Origin: Spodoptera frugiperda
Lineage: Eukaryota > Arthropoda > Insecta > Lepidoptera > Noctuidae
Direction: 5' to 3'
DNA length: 64,000 nt
Assembly: GCF_023101765.2 (NCBI RefSeq)
Contig: NC_064234.1
Coordinates: 6,262,001 to 6,326,000, forward strand
Part shown: positions 35,774 to 49,800 of the stretch, piece by piece
Position numbering within the stretch: position 1 is the stretch's first letter
How the letters are laid out: each line of letters begins with the position of its first letter
The notes under the pieces: generated by a model
What the model was told of the DNA's origin: nothing
Seen by the model: the letters and a program-made list of their open reading frames with translations, nothing else
Database searches by the model: none
Made by a program: the position numbers and the translations under genes

Positions 35774-37117
35774 GGAATAATTGTATTGATAACAATATTG
35801 TGTTTTATTTATGTAACGTTGTACAAAGGTATAATTCTAGTACAAACTTGTTAGTACACGCAAAAGGTTAAAATAATAATTGATGTAATTCATTGGGAAT
35901 TGTGGTATTGATAAGGAAACGCGTTGATAACCGGTTAGGCCCTGTACAAACATTTCTTGGGGAGCTATTTGATTGTGGATTGTACATTGCTACGTGTGAG
36001 AGTATGAGACGGTTATTCTGCAGACGGCTCTTACAAAAGTGGGTTGCGTTAATTGCGTCGTGTTTACGCGTCTGCTATGATAATGAGTGCTACAGCGTGC
36101 ATACGATATACAGTAATACGTACTGTGTTCGTGATTTCTAAAATTGTTTGTTCCTCTTGTTTCATTCGACCTTAATAGACGTATTTAATTTAATTCTACG
36201 AATTAATTCCTTTCATTCCTTGGGTAATTTAAGCATTGAAAAGTTGTCATTTCACCTGGTTGGGTAAAATAGATTACGGGACGAAAACAATTGGAAACAA
36301 GGGAATGCAAATTTCGCGAGATTGGGGCTCAAGCGAGAGCTCATGGGATTGTATTTATAATCTTCATCGAGATTAAATTCCCTATTGGAAACTTATCCTA
36401 CTATTATAATGCCTATTTTTATTTCCAATTCCATCAAATTTGAAGAATGAATGTTTAACAGCAATAAAGGAAAACAATAATTTTGTTTTGACCTGGTTCT
36501 CAAACTGGTTTGCGGACCGACCAACAGTGTTATCAACTTAAAAATACATACCAGTCTTATTTATTTATGACTTTCGTCCATTTTGCTTTGTGTATTTTTT
36601 ATACTAAACTATATAGGCAGACAATATATGTAGGTGTTTACCTATTCTACATTTCGAATGCAAATAAGTAGACGTAGGTAATAAAAATATTCAGATTTCG
36701 TAAAGAAGTTCATAGGTACCTATAAAACAATAAGAAACAATAGAACTTAATAAATGTGGCTAATTGCAACAATTGCAGTAACATTTGCAGTATATTCGCA
36801 ATGAAGTTATGTTCAGTACCTATATTATTATAATCTACGTAATAAACTTTAAACACGTTCACACGAGGTGAATAACCGTAGCTAGGAAGCTTATCGCTAA
36901 CGTTACTACATTGCAAAGTTCTATAAACAAAGTCGGTAGAACAATATTATTATGCATGATAAATAGTATCTATGCATGTAGGAGTGTAGTCATTGTAGGT
37001 CTGATGATATATTGATAAATATTACACCAGTTATTCCACAGAAAGGAAGGTAGAGAGTAGAGGCGCGTAATGTTGTACATCGTCGTATCGTCACCGCATT
37101 TAATCGTAATTGTGTGC
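35774..37117. other. Intergenic stretch right of bin3
   Basis: An 82-codon frame (35893-36141) has no family motif and probably arises by chance. No RNA gene or repeat border recognised. Confidence 0.45.
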
Positions 37118-37335
37118 AGAGGTGCACATTACGCCACGTAATGCCACTTTACAATGTGCACCCACTTTTCACCATTTGTGTTATAAGTTGGTACTTATAG
37201 GCTCACCCCCTATTACATATTTGAAATTTTCGAATAACTGAAAAAAGCCCAGCAATACTTTGCCCGACTCGAGATTTGAACCCGAGACTTTGTCCGGCAG
37301 TCGCACTTGCGCTCACTCGACCAACAAGGTCTTGT
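37118..37335 (-). mobile_element. tRNA-derived SINE family 2, copy b (with tRNA-like head)
   Basis: On the - strand the head starts GACCTTGTTGGTCGAGTGAG, with B box GGGTTCAAATC (about 37270-37280). A body containing CGAAAATTTC, GGGGGTGAGCC and GTGCACATTGTAAAGTGGC follows. This copy keeps the head that is lost from the copy at 25976-26215 and identifies the family as Pol III-derived. Confidence 0.85.
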
Positions 37336-39844
37336 GATTGAAAGTAATGTTGTACTATTAAAAGAAGAAAACAATACCTATCGCTATTCGCTAATTAAAA
37401 AACAGCGATTTAATTTTCATAGTTAGAAAATCTTGCTAAAGTGTTATGAACCTATTTGAATAAGTATACCGTTCTAACCTACCTACGCGATCTGAAAAGG
37501 TTTGACCACAGCAACTACCTGGCTTAAGTATGATTATTACCGTTAGTACTTGACTGTATAAATGCTAGATATTGCTGTTTTAAACTAATAGAGGCAATCA
37601 AATTAACTGCTGAGCGTAGGTTTTGGATTTACCTCCCACGTAGCTATTGTTATTCTTTTTTATTGTTATTGGATTTTCATTTATCTTTATTGTATTACCT
37701 ATGCAATGAGCTCGCCATTACTGCAAAGGATTTATGTATAATGCAATCTAGGTACCTAATGCAGATATGCATTGGCCCAATTGTGCGCCAAAAAAAAGCA
37801 CTTCTGATTTTTGTAGGTAGGTACTGTACCTACGTTTAAACTCTGCACTGCAGTACCTAGGCAAAAGTTTTGTATAGTTTGTGGACTTTGGATTAAAAAA
37901 AATGGCTTTGGTAATTTTTAGGAATTTTATTTTTAGTAATTACCTTAGTTAGGTATTGTTTAGGTAGGTAATAACAGTTAGTAGTACTAAACCTTGAGAG
38001 TACCTACCGTAATGTGAAACTAACCCAGAATCCGTAAACATGTAATGAACCAAATATTTAGGCTTAGGTACAAAATCTAGATACAATAAAGCCTAGGTAC
38101 CTGAAGGTATAGGTAGCCTCAGGTAATCAGGAATTCGATCCTGATGGACAAGCCAACACGAAGTCCCGGTTGGTAGTTGACCTTGGACCTAAAGGTCGGT
38201 TTATATATGTAGTTGGTATGGTAGGGCAGAACTAGGTTACCTACAGGAATTTTGTAAAAGTAGAACATTAACGTTATTTGCAAAAGTATTGGCCACGTGT
38301 TTATATATATTATTACGTACTTAGATACATAAATGCCTAAAGTTACCTAGTGTAGTTTAGTTACAGACGATTGCACATAATGCACATAGCACTAAGACGC
38401 TCCAAACTGCTATATTCTTAAAATAGATTTTCTAGTTTTACCTACCTCGATAAACTAAATTCTGCCAATAAGTATAGAGGGCAGCTACTGTATGCAGTAC
38501 CTATGCTATACCTACTGTTAAAGTGTATCTACAGAAAAAAATCATGTGAAGCGCCATCGTCACATTCCACCTAGTTTAATATTCGAATGCCTGAACTAAC
38601 GTGCAACGGAAAATAGGCACTAAAGGTATCCAGGCAATTTTGCTGATACATAGATACCTACGCTACTACGATATCTGCTCTGTGTAGTTGACTCCTCAAA
38701 TTGAAACGGGCGACTGTGATTGAATCGATCAGAAAGTAAATTAGAGGGATCTTAATCCCTTGACTGGTATGCTGGTTCCCGGTGTTCGGCGCTTGCAAAG
38801 GTATTTAGGATTTTTGAATCATGTAAAGTATGAACTACACATGGTACCTAACTTACCTAATCTTTAATTTGCAATGAATGATTGAATTTAGATCTGAAAA
38901 TGGAGTTGATTTTTTATTGTTAGCTTTTAACTCTAGTGTGTCTTAAGTAGTCTTAACTGGCAATAATTAAAATGTTTATGATAAAGCTAATCATCATCAT
39001 CATCAGCCGGAAAGCTAATAAGTAGTATTTATAACTGTAAAATAATTATCTAATATTTGTTTCAATGTTTCTCAAATAAAACGATAACTTTTGCCAGGGA
39101 ATCAATATTGTCAGCCGTCACTTTTAAAATAAAGTAGAAGCCATGTTTTTCGGGAGCGTCGTTCATCAATTTCATCGTGAACTGAATCCATTTCGAGTAT
39201 TCCAGAAAAACTAAACTGTTTGGTCACTTATCTAAAATTGCCGTAACTACCTACAATAGAATGGTTAACTGTTGGTTATCTTTTACTTAATAATATGTTT
39301 TATCAATATTCTATAATTATGTTGGTGTACATACTTAATTAATTCTTATATCGGGATTTTGAATTAAAATTTATAGTTGCATGAGTAAATAGCTACTTTG
39401 TGGGAGGTCTATGTTCAGCAGCAGAAGCATTAAAATTATGATATTATTGAGGTAAGAATAGATAATTTCAAATTTCTCTGATGGTATCATTGGCAGTGGG
39501 TTACGTACCTACCTACTTAGATATTATGTAAAAGAGGAAATATCTTCTTCAACTAGATAGCAAGGATACGAAAGTGATATTAGTATGAGTGTCCAAATTA
39601 GGTACTCTTTGAGATAAAATCGTGTAGAAAGTACTAAGTAGGTAGTGGTTATGAGGTTTCAAGTGTCGTAGGTTCCTAAGTATTCTTTGATGGTAACACA
39701 TAACATTATAAGTTATAGTAACTTCCAAGATTATTCTGATTTTATTGAAAGTCGGAAAAAGGCATAAGCGAGTGTTTTCGCTACCGACTTTGCGAGTGAT
39801 TCTTGGTAAGTAGATAGATATCTATAGGTAGATATATATATAAT
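37336..39844. other. Non-coding stretch with scattered repeat fragments
   Basis: It includes a B-box-like GAATTCGATCCTGA near 38132, (CAT)n followed by CAGCCGG near 38992-39009, and GTGGGAGGTCTATGTTCAGC near 39400-39419. The last matches (inverted) 25735-25795. AGGTAGGTA words recur through the region. No gene. Confidence 0.5.
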
Positions 39845-39992
39845 CGGTTGAAAGGCTTATTGATCCAAGCGACATTTTTTTGCGATATTGAGTTAATATA
39901 TATCATTCGCTGGAGCAAAATCACTGATTCCGAATATGCATTTAATTATATATCGCAAAAAAATTCGCTTAGCTCAATTAGCCTTTCAACCG
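39845..39992. mobile_element. MITE, 148 bp, with about 44-bp imperfect terminal inverted repeats
   Basis: The left end CGGTTGAAAGGCTTATTGAT and the continuing CAAGCGACATTTTTTTGCGA are the reverse complement, with a few mismatches, of the right end, which finishes ATTAGCCTTTCAACCG at 39992. The centre is about 60 bases of AT-rich DNA. No clear target-site duplication. Confidence 0.85.
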
Positions 39993-41308
39993 TCGAATTA
40001 TGATTCAATGAATGTTCGCTGATAGGTTTACTGATTGATTCTATGTAGGAAATGTTGCTGTTAACCACTCCCGGAACTCATTAAACAGAACGTACCAAAT
40101 ACTCTGAAATATCGAACCTCCATGCAATCAAAGCAGTGGTATGTAGGTACCACAAATTCGAACAATCTAAAATGACCTAAATGGATGTTCTCTAATGAGG
40201 CAGCGTCCGTTTCATCGGAAACTAGTTAATGCAACGACGTCCCTACTCATTGAAGCGTGAAAGAAGGAAGATTAAATGAGTATAAAAAAGCAAATCAGCA
40301 TGGATTATATATTACGTTATGTATCTATATACCTACGTAAGTATGTACATATATAAAGACGAAAGAAGAAAATAAGTACCTTCATTATATTTAAATAATA
40401 AATAATGAATGAATATAGGACTTCAAGAGCACAAAAAATCTTTTAGACTTTCAATCATATGATTGAACATTTCTAATATACATACTTATATTTTCAAAGG
40501 TAAACAAGTGACATATTTACCTGTGGAGGTTGATGATATAACGTTTGGCTGGTACCTACCTACAGACGAGAAAAAACTTTGACCTAAATTTTATTAATAT
40601 AGGATACCCCAGTCTCTCCACGTTAACTTTGTAAAGGGGTCGGAATATTACTTTCCCCCTAGCCACATTGTTTTTAAATATGTGGGTTTGAAAAATAACA
40701 GGTTATGTTGGGACCCAATAAATAAAACATTTTAACTAACGTTGCTAGCGGTATATACGACGATATTCATACGATGAAGTTCTACAGTACCTATATACCT
40801 GAGCAGGCGTGCGCGTGAAATTTTGTTATTGTGATTAAAATAAAACTAATCAGTATAAAAAGAAGTTTATTTGGGAAAGTTGTTAGTAATCATAAGTACA
40901 ATCGCGTGTTTAAATATCCTTCACACTTCATCAGTCCCCTATATAGGTTGACGTGGGTAGGTACCTACCGAGTACTTTAAAAATAGTTGAACAACACTAG
41001 GCCCAATTTAAAGCTCCATGCTGTAACTGAAATCTAAGTACCTACTCCAAAAAACTTTTTACCACACTCAGTGCTATTTCAGCAAAAGAGAAACGTGCTT
41101 ATCCACAAATGAATTTGACGATTGAACAACACTTATACATAGTTGACACAATTATAAAAGTTGCAAATGGCATTGCGCCAAAATTCGGTAGCAACTGTTA
41201 TCTGCAATATGGCAGCGTTTACAATAATTGAAGAGTCCATTAATTTAGCAATGATTTGGTCGTACGAAGATACATTTTACAATATGTAAGTATTGTCCTT
41301 TATTCTTT
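39993..41308. other. Non-coding stretch, no gene seen
   Basis: No coding or RNA signature; scattered GTAGGTACCTACC words only. Confidence 0.45.
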
Positions 41309-41409
41309 CGACTCCAAGTACCCTTAGTACAAATTTACTTTATGTTTAACAGAATTTTTTATTTAATTAAATTACGTAAAGCAAACTTGTACTAAGGAAA
41401 CAGGAGTCG
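41309..41409. mobile_element. MITE, 101 bp, with about 37-bp imperfect terminal inverted repeats
   Basis: CGACTCC...CTTAGTACAAATTTACTTTA at the left pairs with TAAAGCAAACTTGTACTAAG...GGAGTCG at the right (mismatches in between). No frame inside. Confidence 0.75.
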
Positions 41410-42854
41410 ATAAAGTTACTTTTTATTAGTTTCAAAAAAGAAGGTCATGTCACGGACACTATTAATTGTGTGCTACCAGGTACCTATAAAGTATTTGGAC
41501 AAACTCAATAGTAATTTAATAGGAATAATAGGTACCCAAAACAGTTCGCTAGTTAAATACCAGCGATTGTAAGCACCAGACCAACTAAGAAGTCTTTGAA
41601 AGTACAAATAGACGCACCAACTCACATTATTTAATTAAAAACTTGGATATGTTTGCTAAGATGGTGCCAGTTCAAATAGCGTGGAACTTGCAAACTGCGT
41701 CCGATTGTCATCCAACTTACTGCGCTGCGGTTCTCATGTAGAATCGGATTCGAATTAATTAAGAAAGTAAGTAAATAGGTACTTAAGATGTTATGGAACC
41801 TCATTTTCTTATGAGTACCCAGGTAGTTATTAGGTAGTTGTCTAATACCTATGTATTAAAGAATAATATTTATGAAGGAGCTTCACACATATAATATTCT
41901 TAGTACTATATCATAAGTAAGTTAATAAATCTAAGGTATAACATTAAAAAGTATCTGTAGTCTCTCAACTAGGCTAGGATGATCTGAGTGAGCAGACAAA
42001 ACTGTTGTTGTACCTACTGCTTAATTCATTTTCACTATATAAAGATATTATTTACTTCCACTATGGTTTAACACGATGATATTCCCACACACAAGCATTC
42101 ATTGTTGAACCTAGACATATCTACTTATAAAAGTTCACAAACAATTGCTTTTACACAAACAATAAAAGTTTATTACAAACAAACAAACAAACTCATATCG
42201 TATTCTTTTCCATAACATTACACACACTTACACTGAGAATCAAACCTCAAATGACCCCATAGAACTCTATCTAGTCTTTATATGTCTTATAAGAATACCA
42301 CGGATGCTAGTAAACTAGAAGAACTACTGGTGCTTTAGTCTTTATATTTACAAGCGTAGAGTGACAATTCCAGTAATTTGTTCCCCAGTATCTAGGTTAA
42401 GTGGGTACTTCCATTCCATTTGACACTCAGCTTACACGATCAACTCGACTTAAACAGCTACTCAGCCTTTGATTAAATCACTACATACAAGTGTGGTCTA
42501 TAAAACTGTGTGAAGGAAATCACTACATCCTTTTAGCGAAGATTGGTTTAGAAACCAATTGTGAATTTGTCTACTTTCTTAAGCACTTATTGTGATTATT
42601 GAAGTAGGTATTGTAGGCATTATATCACGTCTCTTGATCCCGAAAAGATATACAAAGTGCACATTTTCGATCTAACATCCAGTTTTCATTAGTAATTTGT
42701 ATAATGATGCTTTGACACCAGAGATATGCTATGTAATTATGCTACGAAGATGTTATAGCTAAGCTGGAAAACTAGACCGTTTCCACTGATGAGCTATGTA
42801 AAACTGAGCTATGTAACTGTCCGAGTAATGTTGTTTTTTCATACTATAATTCAT
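41410..42854. other. Non-coding stretch, no gene seen
   Basis: No coding frame, RNA gene or clear repeat border. A short AAAC run lies near 42170-42190. Confidence 0.45.
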
Positions 42855-43816
42855 ATAATAATGGGTCTACCTTTATTAGTAGAATTTTTTTGGTCATAAT
42901 TTTATTTTGCATAACAAGCATGGCGCATGGCAGAAACTTCATTTCGCAGAAAATCATTTGGTATACCATCATTTGCAATACATTAAAAACGCATAATTTT
43001 ATAAGTCAGAATCATCTTTAGGCATAAATTGATACGCATAATAATTGAAAGGTAGAACCATCATATTGCAGAATGTTCACTGTCAGAATCGTCTTTTGGC
43101 ATAAATTTCATAACCATAATAATTAAAAAGTAGAACCATCATATCTCAGAATGTTCACAGTTAGAATCGTCTTTTGGCATACTTTTAATATCCATAATAA
43201 TTGAAAGACTCATCTATCACGCAAGCATGCAGCATACAAGAAAGCATGCAGCATGCAAGCAAGCAAACAAGCATGCTAGCATGCAGCATGCAAGCAAGCA
43301 AGCAAGCAGCATGCAAGCAAGCAAGCAGCATGCAAGCAAGCATGCAGCAAGCAAACAGCATGCAAGCAAGCATGGTTTCTGTCACGGCTCCGGCGTTGCG
43401 GGGCTCCGGCGGCCCCACGCGATTTTAAATTGCACTCTAGGGGTAGGACAAACAAGACTACGTGCAGTCGGTTTTGCAGCGATTCGGTCCTGTCACTTCA
43501 CTAACTTTTATTCTACCATCTTCTTAATATGCCAAGTGAAATTATGCCAAACAATCGTCGCTCTAAATAAACGTTATGTGAAACAAAATTATGCAAAATT
43601 AAGCTTTGCCAAACGTAATTATGCGAAATAAAATTCTACCATCTTAAAAGTATGCCTTTGTAAATTCGGACATATAAACATTCGACAAAACAATAATTAT
43701 ATTAAATGATTTTTATGCCATATGTATATTCGTTTAAAGAAGATTCTGCCAAGTGTGTTATGCCAAACAAATTTCGGAGCATTAAAATTCTGCCAGATAG
43801 AGGGAACCCTATAATA
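42855..43816. repeat. Composite repeat element: word repeats, AAGC/ATGC minisatellite and GC-rich core
   Basis: From left to right it holds about three tandem copies of a roughly 75-bp unit containing CAGAATCGTCTTTTGGCATA and ATAATTGAAAG (43010-43205). Next come a minisatellite of GCATGCAAGCAAGCAAG words (43220-43375), a GC-rich core (CACGGCTCCGGCGTTGCGGG, 43380-43425), and degenerate words such as TATGCCAAAC, AATTATGCGAAAT and TTCTACCATCTT (43500-43800). The outer ends, GGGTCTACCTTTATTAGTAGAATTTT and the reverse complement of AAAATTCTGCCAGATAGAGGGAACCC, are loosely inverted. Open frames across it come from the repeat and are not genes. It is probably one non-autonomous element. Confidence 0.55.
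43220..43375 (+). repeat. AAGC/ATGC minisatellite
   Basis: Alternating GCATGCA and (AGCA)n words fill about 155 bases with a loose higher-order period. The region is rich in the palindromic hexamer GCATGC. Confidence 0.9.
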
Positions 43817-44524
43817 ATAATGTTTTTTTTTTTACTTTTTATATTGACGTTCCTGAACGTTCATAGTAAGGTATAGCGTTACATACACTAACAAACGTCA
43901 GAGTTGATCTCTTAGATTGTGCAGACTACAATTTCATCAAGTCATATCAACAAACTTTCTTTCAAACACTATATTACCTTACATTTTCTTACATCAGAAA
44001 AATATATTTGACGAAAGCATTCCGTTATTGTCGTTTCAACAATTCAGCTTGCATCGCTTTAAAGCGCTCGAAGCGCTCTATTCGTCGCGTCCAATTGCTC
44101 CTCTGTTCTAGGATTATCGTCAGCGTAATATTGCATTTTACTTAGAAATTTAGAAGTTCAGTCGCCGCTCGTTTATACGTTACCGTACCGCACCGCTGCA
44201 CTGTGCACTTTTATGACACAATCTATATAAATCTCAGCTGAATATTGCTCGTAACTCTGCTACTGTAAAACTCCACTGATATTTTATTCGGAAACTTTGT
44301 TCATTTGAACGTTGACTCCGTTTTATTAGATGTTACGTTTCGGTTAAATTGCTTTTAATGAACGTGTGGAATTCTTAAGTGATTTCTTGAATAAAATCTG
44401 TTTTTGGTGCTGGCTTGTTGGATTTCAAGCAATCTTCATAACCATTATCCTCAAAGAGTGCTATCTCAATCTTGGACATCAAGGATCAAATTGTTTTTTC
44501 TTTTTTTTTAACATTTTAGAAGGG
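43817..44524. other. Non-coding stretch with a GC-richer patch
   Basis: A GC-richer patch near 44158-44205 (CGTTACCGTACCGCACCGCT) could be a promoter or exon of an unseen transcript, but no protein motif supports a gene. Confidence 0.4.
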
Positions 44525-44660
44525 GACACGCTCTAATCTAAGATTTTCTTTTGTGCCGTGGGTGCGTTTACAAACATACAAGTTCATATACACGTGACAC
44601 CCAGACTCGAAACAACAATTTGTGGACCACACAAAGAATTGCGGAAATCGAATTACCTGG
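44525..44660 (-). mobile_element. SINE family 1, head-truncated copy
   Basis: On the - strand it reads TTCGATTTCCGCAATTCTTT then GTGTGGTCCACAAATTGTTG, matching the family 1 body at 18546-18680. It keeps part of the B box and loses the A-box half. Confidence 0.8.
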
Positions 44661-44974
44661 AAATATAAAACATACAATTAAAATGTAATTTACCAATACA
44701 AAAAAAGGAAAACTCAACAGGTACTACACAAGCGCCGTAACAACTGAACCAATTTCCAGCAAGGCCATTAGTTATAGATGACTTTTTCTGGTCCAACGAG
44801 CAACGCAAAGAGAGTGTTGACGCCATGATTGAAGAAGGAAAAATAACTTTTCAATCAAAGCCTGCAATCAATTAACTGAGCAAAGACTTGTTGAAGTAGA
44901 TTTCACTTAAAAAAAGTAGTGTAAGAATATAGGTGAGATGTTATGTGATTAGATTTTTGATCTCATTGTTGTGT
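44661..44974. other. Short non-coding stretch between SINEs
   Basis: TGACTTTTTCTGGTCCAACG and following text are not recognised; no gene. Confidence 0.4.
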
Positions 44975-45155
44975 CTGTAGACTGCCTGGATTTTCGAAAA
45001 TTTCTCAGTAGTAGCACGCAGTCTGGAATTGTGCAGTATATAGCAATAGGCTAACCCCCTATTACAGGGGACTTATAACATAAATGGTGAAAAATGGGTG
45101 TACATTGTATAACTACCTCTGACTACCCCTTCGGGATAAAAAGCGTGACGTTGCG
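44975..45155 (+). mobile_element. SINE family 2, copy c (head missing)
   Basis: CGAAAATTTCTCAGTAGTAG, CAATAGGCTAACCCCCTATT, GGTGTACATTGTATAACTAC and CCCCTTCGGGATAAAAAGCG match the reverse complement of 25976-26180. The tRNA-like head is missing. Confidence 0.8.
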
Positions 45156-46699
45156 TGTTGTTACATAAGTGTGTTTGTGGTCAAAGATATGGGATTATCG
45201 TATTTGCTTTTTGGGTAATTTTTGACACAATATTTTTTATGTAATACATAAATAAAAAAGGACTTTAGACGAAAATTCACAGTCGTTCGTCTTCATTTAC
45301 AATTTGGGTGCCTGTAATCAATGGTTCGTATTTGTTTGAGAGATATTTTTATAGAAACAGTTTGATAAAACGTGGTCCAAACTTACTGAAACTCAAGTAA
45401 TGGCTGGCTCTTATTGAATTCAGAGTTACGTGTGTGGTTATGGCTCTTCTATTGTTTGAAATATCGTAAAAATGTGTCTGGTCTATAGATTATCGGTTAC
45501 CCTAAATGACATAATATATTTTATGTCATGGTGAATGAATTGGTAAAGGCATGACTGCTGTGCTCGAAAATCGTACTCACTCGAATCGTGATGTGGATAG
45601 AGCAAGTTGAGGACATTTCAGAGTCTGGTTCAATCAAACGCTGTACTGGCTTGCCCACAATAACTTCATTGAAGTCATTATTGACAAAATGTAGGTGTTA
45701 ACTTAATATTATGTACCCCACTGTAACTTGTAAGCACACTTCTGTCCCCATGTAGCTCCCATAGGGAATATTGTTATGTAGGTGTGACGATGATTTATTA
45801 CACAATTAAATAAAGTGCAACCACTAAGTAAATGGCTTAAAGTGGCATCGACAAAGTCCATTTCATTTTAATATTGTTTGCGTTCATTGTTAGGTAAATA
45901 AGGAATTTGCAACACAGGAAAAATAAAGTGACATTTAAATACAGAGTCTTTGTATATTTTCTGGAATTTTATTGAACGTTTTCTCTACTTACTAGATAAA
46001 ATGATTTTCTATGATGAACAAAAGGTAGCAATTAGGTAATATGCAACCCTGGACTATCTTCTATTTCTTTACCGAATTCCATACAGATTCATGTAGCAGG
46101 GTTTGTGTGATCTGTACTCAAACATACCTACATGACATATAGACAGACAAAGATCTACACATATTGTTTATTGGTTGTGGATTGATGCCTTAAAAATGAG
46201 TTTAGTACTTTCTTCAATTTCAATATAACGTGTAAACAAGTCGACCAGTTACAATTTCTACCTACCTACATGTTTGGTTACATTTGGACAATTTACATAG
46301 GATAGGTATGTCGGGCTTTTAGCCTTGTCGTCTGCGGTTTGGGGACAATGGATTCCCTGCTTGCTATCTCTGCGTTCACCAAGTTAATGGCTCCGGTAAC
46401 ACGAACATTCGATCTTGGTTTATGATCTAAAATGGACGCTAGAATCTAATGGTACGTTTAGCTACTTTAGGTAAAATCGCTGAAGAGAATCTTTGGTTTG
46501 AATTTTGTAGAATCGTGAACTTGAGAGGTTGGGACATATTTCCAGTTGTATTGAAGAACAAAATATTGAAAAAAAGGCGACAAATAAAGTAAAATCAAAT
46601 AAATAATAAGAAAATAAGACCCATCATTGCACTCAAATTACTACTATAAAGTATGAAATAAATAAATGTCGTCTCACCTTTTGGCTCTGAATGCTATGC
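45156..46699. other. Non-coding stretch, no gene seen
   Basis: No coding, RNA or repeat border recognised. Confidence 0.45.
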
Positions 46700-46800
46700 C
46701 GAAGTGCACATTTTCAGACAGACCGAAAAATACTTTGCCCGAATTAAACCCAAAACCCGTTCCCCGGCAGTCGCCCTTAGGACCACTCGGCTAACAATGC
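46700..46800 (-). mobile_element. SINE family 2, head fragment
   Basis: TACTTTGCCCGAATTAAACC, then TTCCCCGGCAGTCGC and CCACTCGGCTAACAATGCAA, correspond to the tRNA-like head at 37255-37330. The body is deleted between GTGCACATT and this part. The 70-codon frame across it is not a gene. Confidence 0.65.
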
Positions 46801-49800
46801 AATCACACAAAATAAAATCAATATCTAGAAACAAAAAGAGTTTACATGAAAAGTATCAAGCAAAGAAAAAATACATGAACAACATCACAGGTTCATTTCA
46901 AAAGAACTTTACGTAAGTCTATACAATTCTTGTATGTTGTCTGAAAGAGCTGTCAGCTTTGAAGTAGACACCATGTTAAGACTACTTCTTATTGTCTGAA
47001 TATATTTTACTTATTGTCTGGAGTTCGAGTTTCATGATACTTGATACTCTTATGACGTGCATCTTTTCAGTATTTAAACCTACGCATAGTTGTTTATTAG
47101 CCCTGATGTTGACGTGGTCATACTATTCTTACACTGTCAGTATATTAATGAACATTAATGGATAATAAATTAAGGATAGGTTTAGGTGTGAAGTTGGGGT
47201 CGAGTCTTACCTACTTATGGATTTTTGAGTATGGCATGCATAATGTTTAGTAGTTTCGAGCTCTATTCGGATTAGTGGTTGTTCCAACTTAGAATAGGAC
47301 AAGTGTTAAGCACCGGGGATGGCGCTTAAGGGTTGATCTCCGGGGTTTTTAAATGAAACCACTATGTACTTGACTAAGGTTGATATATGCATTGAACTAG
47401 GTATAGGTGGAGCTAGTACCGATGTCGATGCTTTTGTATATCTCTCTCAGTTGGCATGCAAATTAGCGCACCCTAACTAAATCGATGTAACGAAACTATA
47501 GCGCGATCTATTTCGATCCCAATGCCATTTGTCGAGCATGAGGACAACTTTTGATTTTTATAAATATTTTGTGCTATGGTTTGTTACATCGATCTTCGTT
47601 ATGTTAATATAGAATACGTCTAATTGTCTACTTAGGTAGCATTTTCTGTATTTCGTGACCAAGATAAATTGAGGTTATGTTAAATGGTGGTGACTTTTAC
47701 TTGTCTTATAGTTCAATAGAATAATTATTCAATCCTTATTTAAACGATTTTACAATGCTACCAAAAATGTGCGGTTACATGCAATTCTGAGGTCGAAAGC
47801 TTCATTCTGGTTTGATCGATTCCATCCATTTCGTCCGTTTCATTTATACGTATTTACTCATAGGTAATTGTTTATTGTTCATGATATCAGGATTGTTGGA
47901 GATTTGGGGATTGAGTAAACTGGAGAGGCGGTGCCTTAGTAGTGTAGAGATTTAAAATATTCAAATTGGACCTAAAATAGTATCTATGTGTCTCGATACA
48001 TTGTACATTTTTATAAGTAATACTTTTATTTTTAATATTATTTTTAATAAAAGTATGTCATGTTATGACTGAAATTCATATATTTTAGGCACTCCAATTT
48101 TTCATACCCTTTCCGAAAATCGTATCAAGATACTAATAATAATAAAAGCTGATGCGATGTTTCGCCCCAGGCACTACGCAGCACTTTTAGCGCTATATAA
48201 AAAAAAGAACAAGTGAAAAACGAAATACAAAAATGTTCTAGGACATAATGTCAGAAGGGCGGCCATGTTGTTTTCGCAATGCAAAAGAATTTCGTGCGGA
48301 GTAAGCTTGAATGAACAGCGGCCATATTATGTGGCTTTACGCTTGGATAGTGACACCCCTAGCCCGTAATGACTTGCAAAAAGTATGTACCTACACTCAT
48401 TCTAAAAGTTTCAATGTTATTAAATGTATGGAGTGAGTATTTTCTTTGAAGTAATTTCAACAATAATTAATTCTCAATTTAGGGCCAATCTCTAAAACGT
48501 GTGAAGGCGTATTCGTGTCCAAATTGTAATTTTTTGTTAATTTCAATGAGATACATACGTAATTACCATTAAATATCTATTGAAAAGCGCTATAGCGATC
48601 ACACGAATACGCCCGTTTTGGAAAGTGACCCTTATAATACCTACTTTTAATATACGCCTGTTGGCTGACTGGTCAACCAGGAATGTTAGCCGAAAAAACT
48701 GATAAGATGTAAAGTCTATATATGTATGTATTATTATCTACAAAATTCGTTGTTATACAATACGTTTTCCTCAAGAAAACATACACAAATACTTGCCTAT
48801 TGAACTAGACATTTTCCTTCACCAACAAATAACTTCAGAACCAATACATTTATTTATGGAACTTTATAAGTCTTTAAACAAATGATTCACTGGATAATCT
48901 TTCTTTTTCAATTTGCCGTCGAACATGGAAGAATTTATTGTACCAACTTTGTCCCTGTTACTTAGGGGAATTTAATCGGGAACGGTAAATAAATGACTTT
49001 GTAACTAAGTGAATTAATTTTCTTTATAATTAAAATGTTGTTCGGGAATGTAAAAATGCATTGTATCAATTTGTAATGTTTTTCGAAGAGTTAATTAACT
49101 TGTACCTTTTTGGGGACATTTGAAAATAACTTTTGAGAATGTCAAACTCAAAGCCAAAGCATTTATTTTAATTAATCCTTAATTAGGCACTTTTGTCACT
49201 TAGCTTTTAGGAATACAATTAGACAATGTGGAATACTCACCCTAGTATTATAAGTACCATCAGCACGAATAAATTGCTATTAGCAACTACAAAACTACTA
49301 CTAATGGGACATCTCTAAATAATCCAGCGTACGTAGCACCCAGTGGAGCGGGGGTATAACTGGAAATGGTAATTATTTACTTATTATTCGTTGTTTCAGT
49401 AGGAATTTAATAGGTACGAGGTTATCTAGCTAAACTGCATAACTAATTTATGCCAAATACCCAGTTTATTAGCATTTGTGACAAAGTACTCATTGAACAA
49501 TCTTATATTTAGTAGTTTAAATGTATAATACGTATCAATTACAAAGCTAATCTTATAACAACTTGCAACTAACTTAGTTTAGTTAGTTTTAATTTGATTT
49601 ATTACTTACAGTCCCTTACTTTTCAAGTTCAAAAGTGAGTTAGGGGAACACAAACGAGGTGCAACTTGCGACTAACGAGGTAAACAACGTCCATTCGCCG
49701 CCATCTTTGCCGTTTTGCGTATCCCAGTCACCTGAATAATTCTAAGAACGGATATTGTGTCACAGCAGCATTTTGCAAACTTTTTGAAAGTCAAAGTGAA

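Noticed and set aside
43185..43631. Three overlapping Cys/Met/Ala- or Gln/Ala/Ser-rich frames
   Set aside because: They are translations of the AAGC/ATGC minisatellite in different frames and strands.
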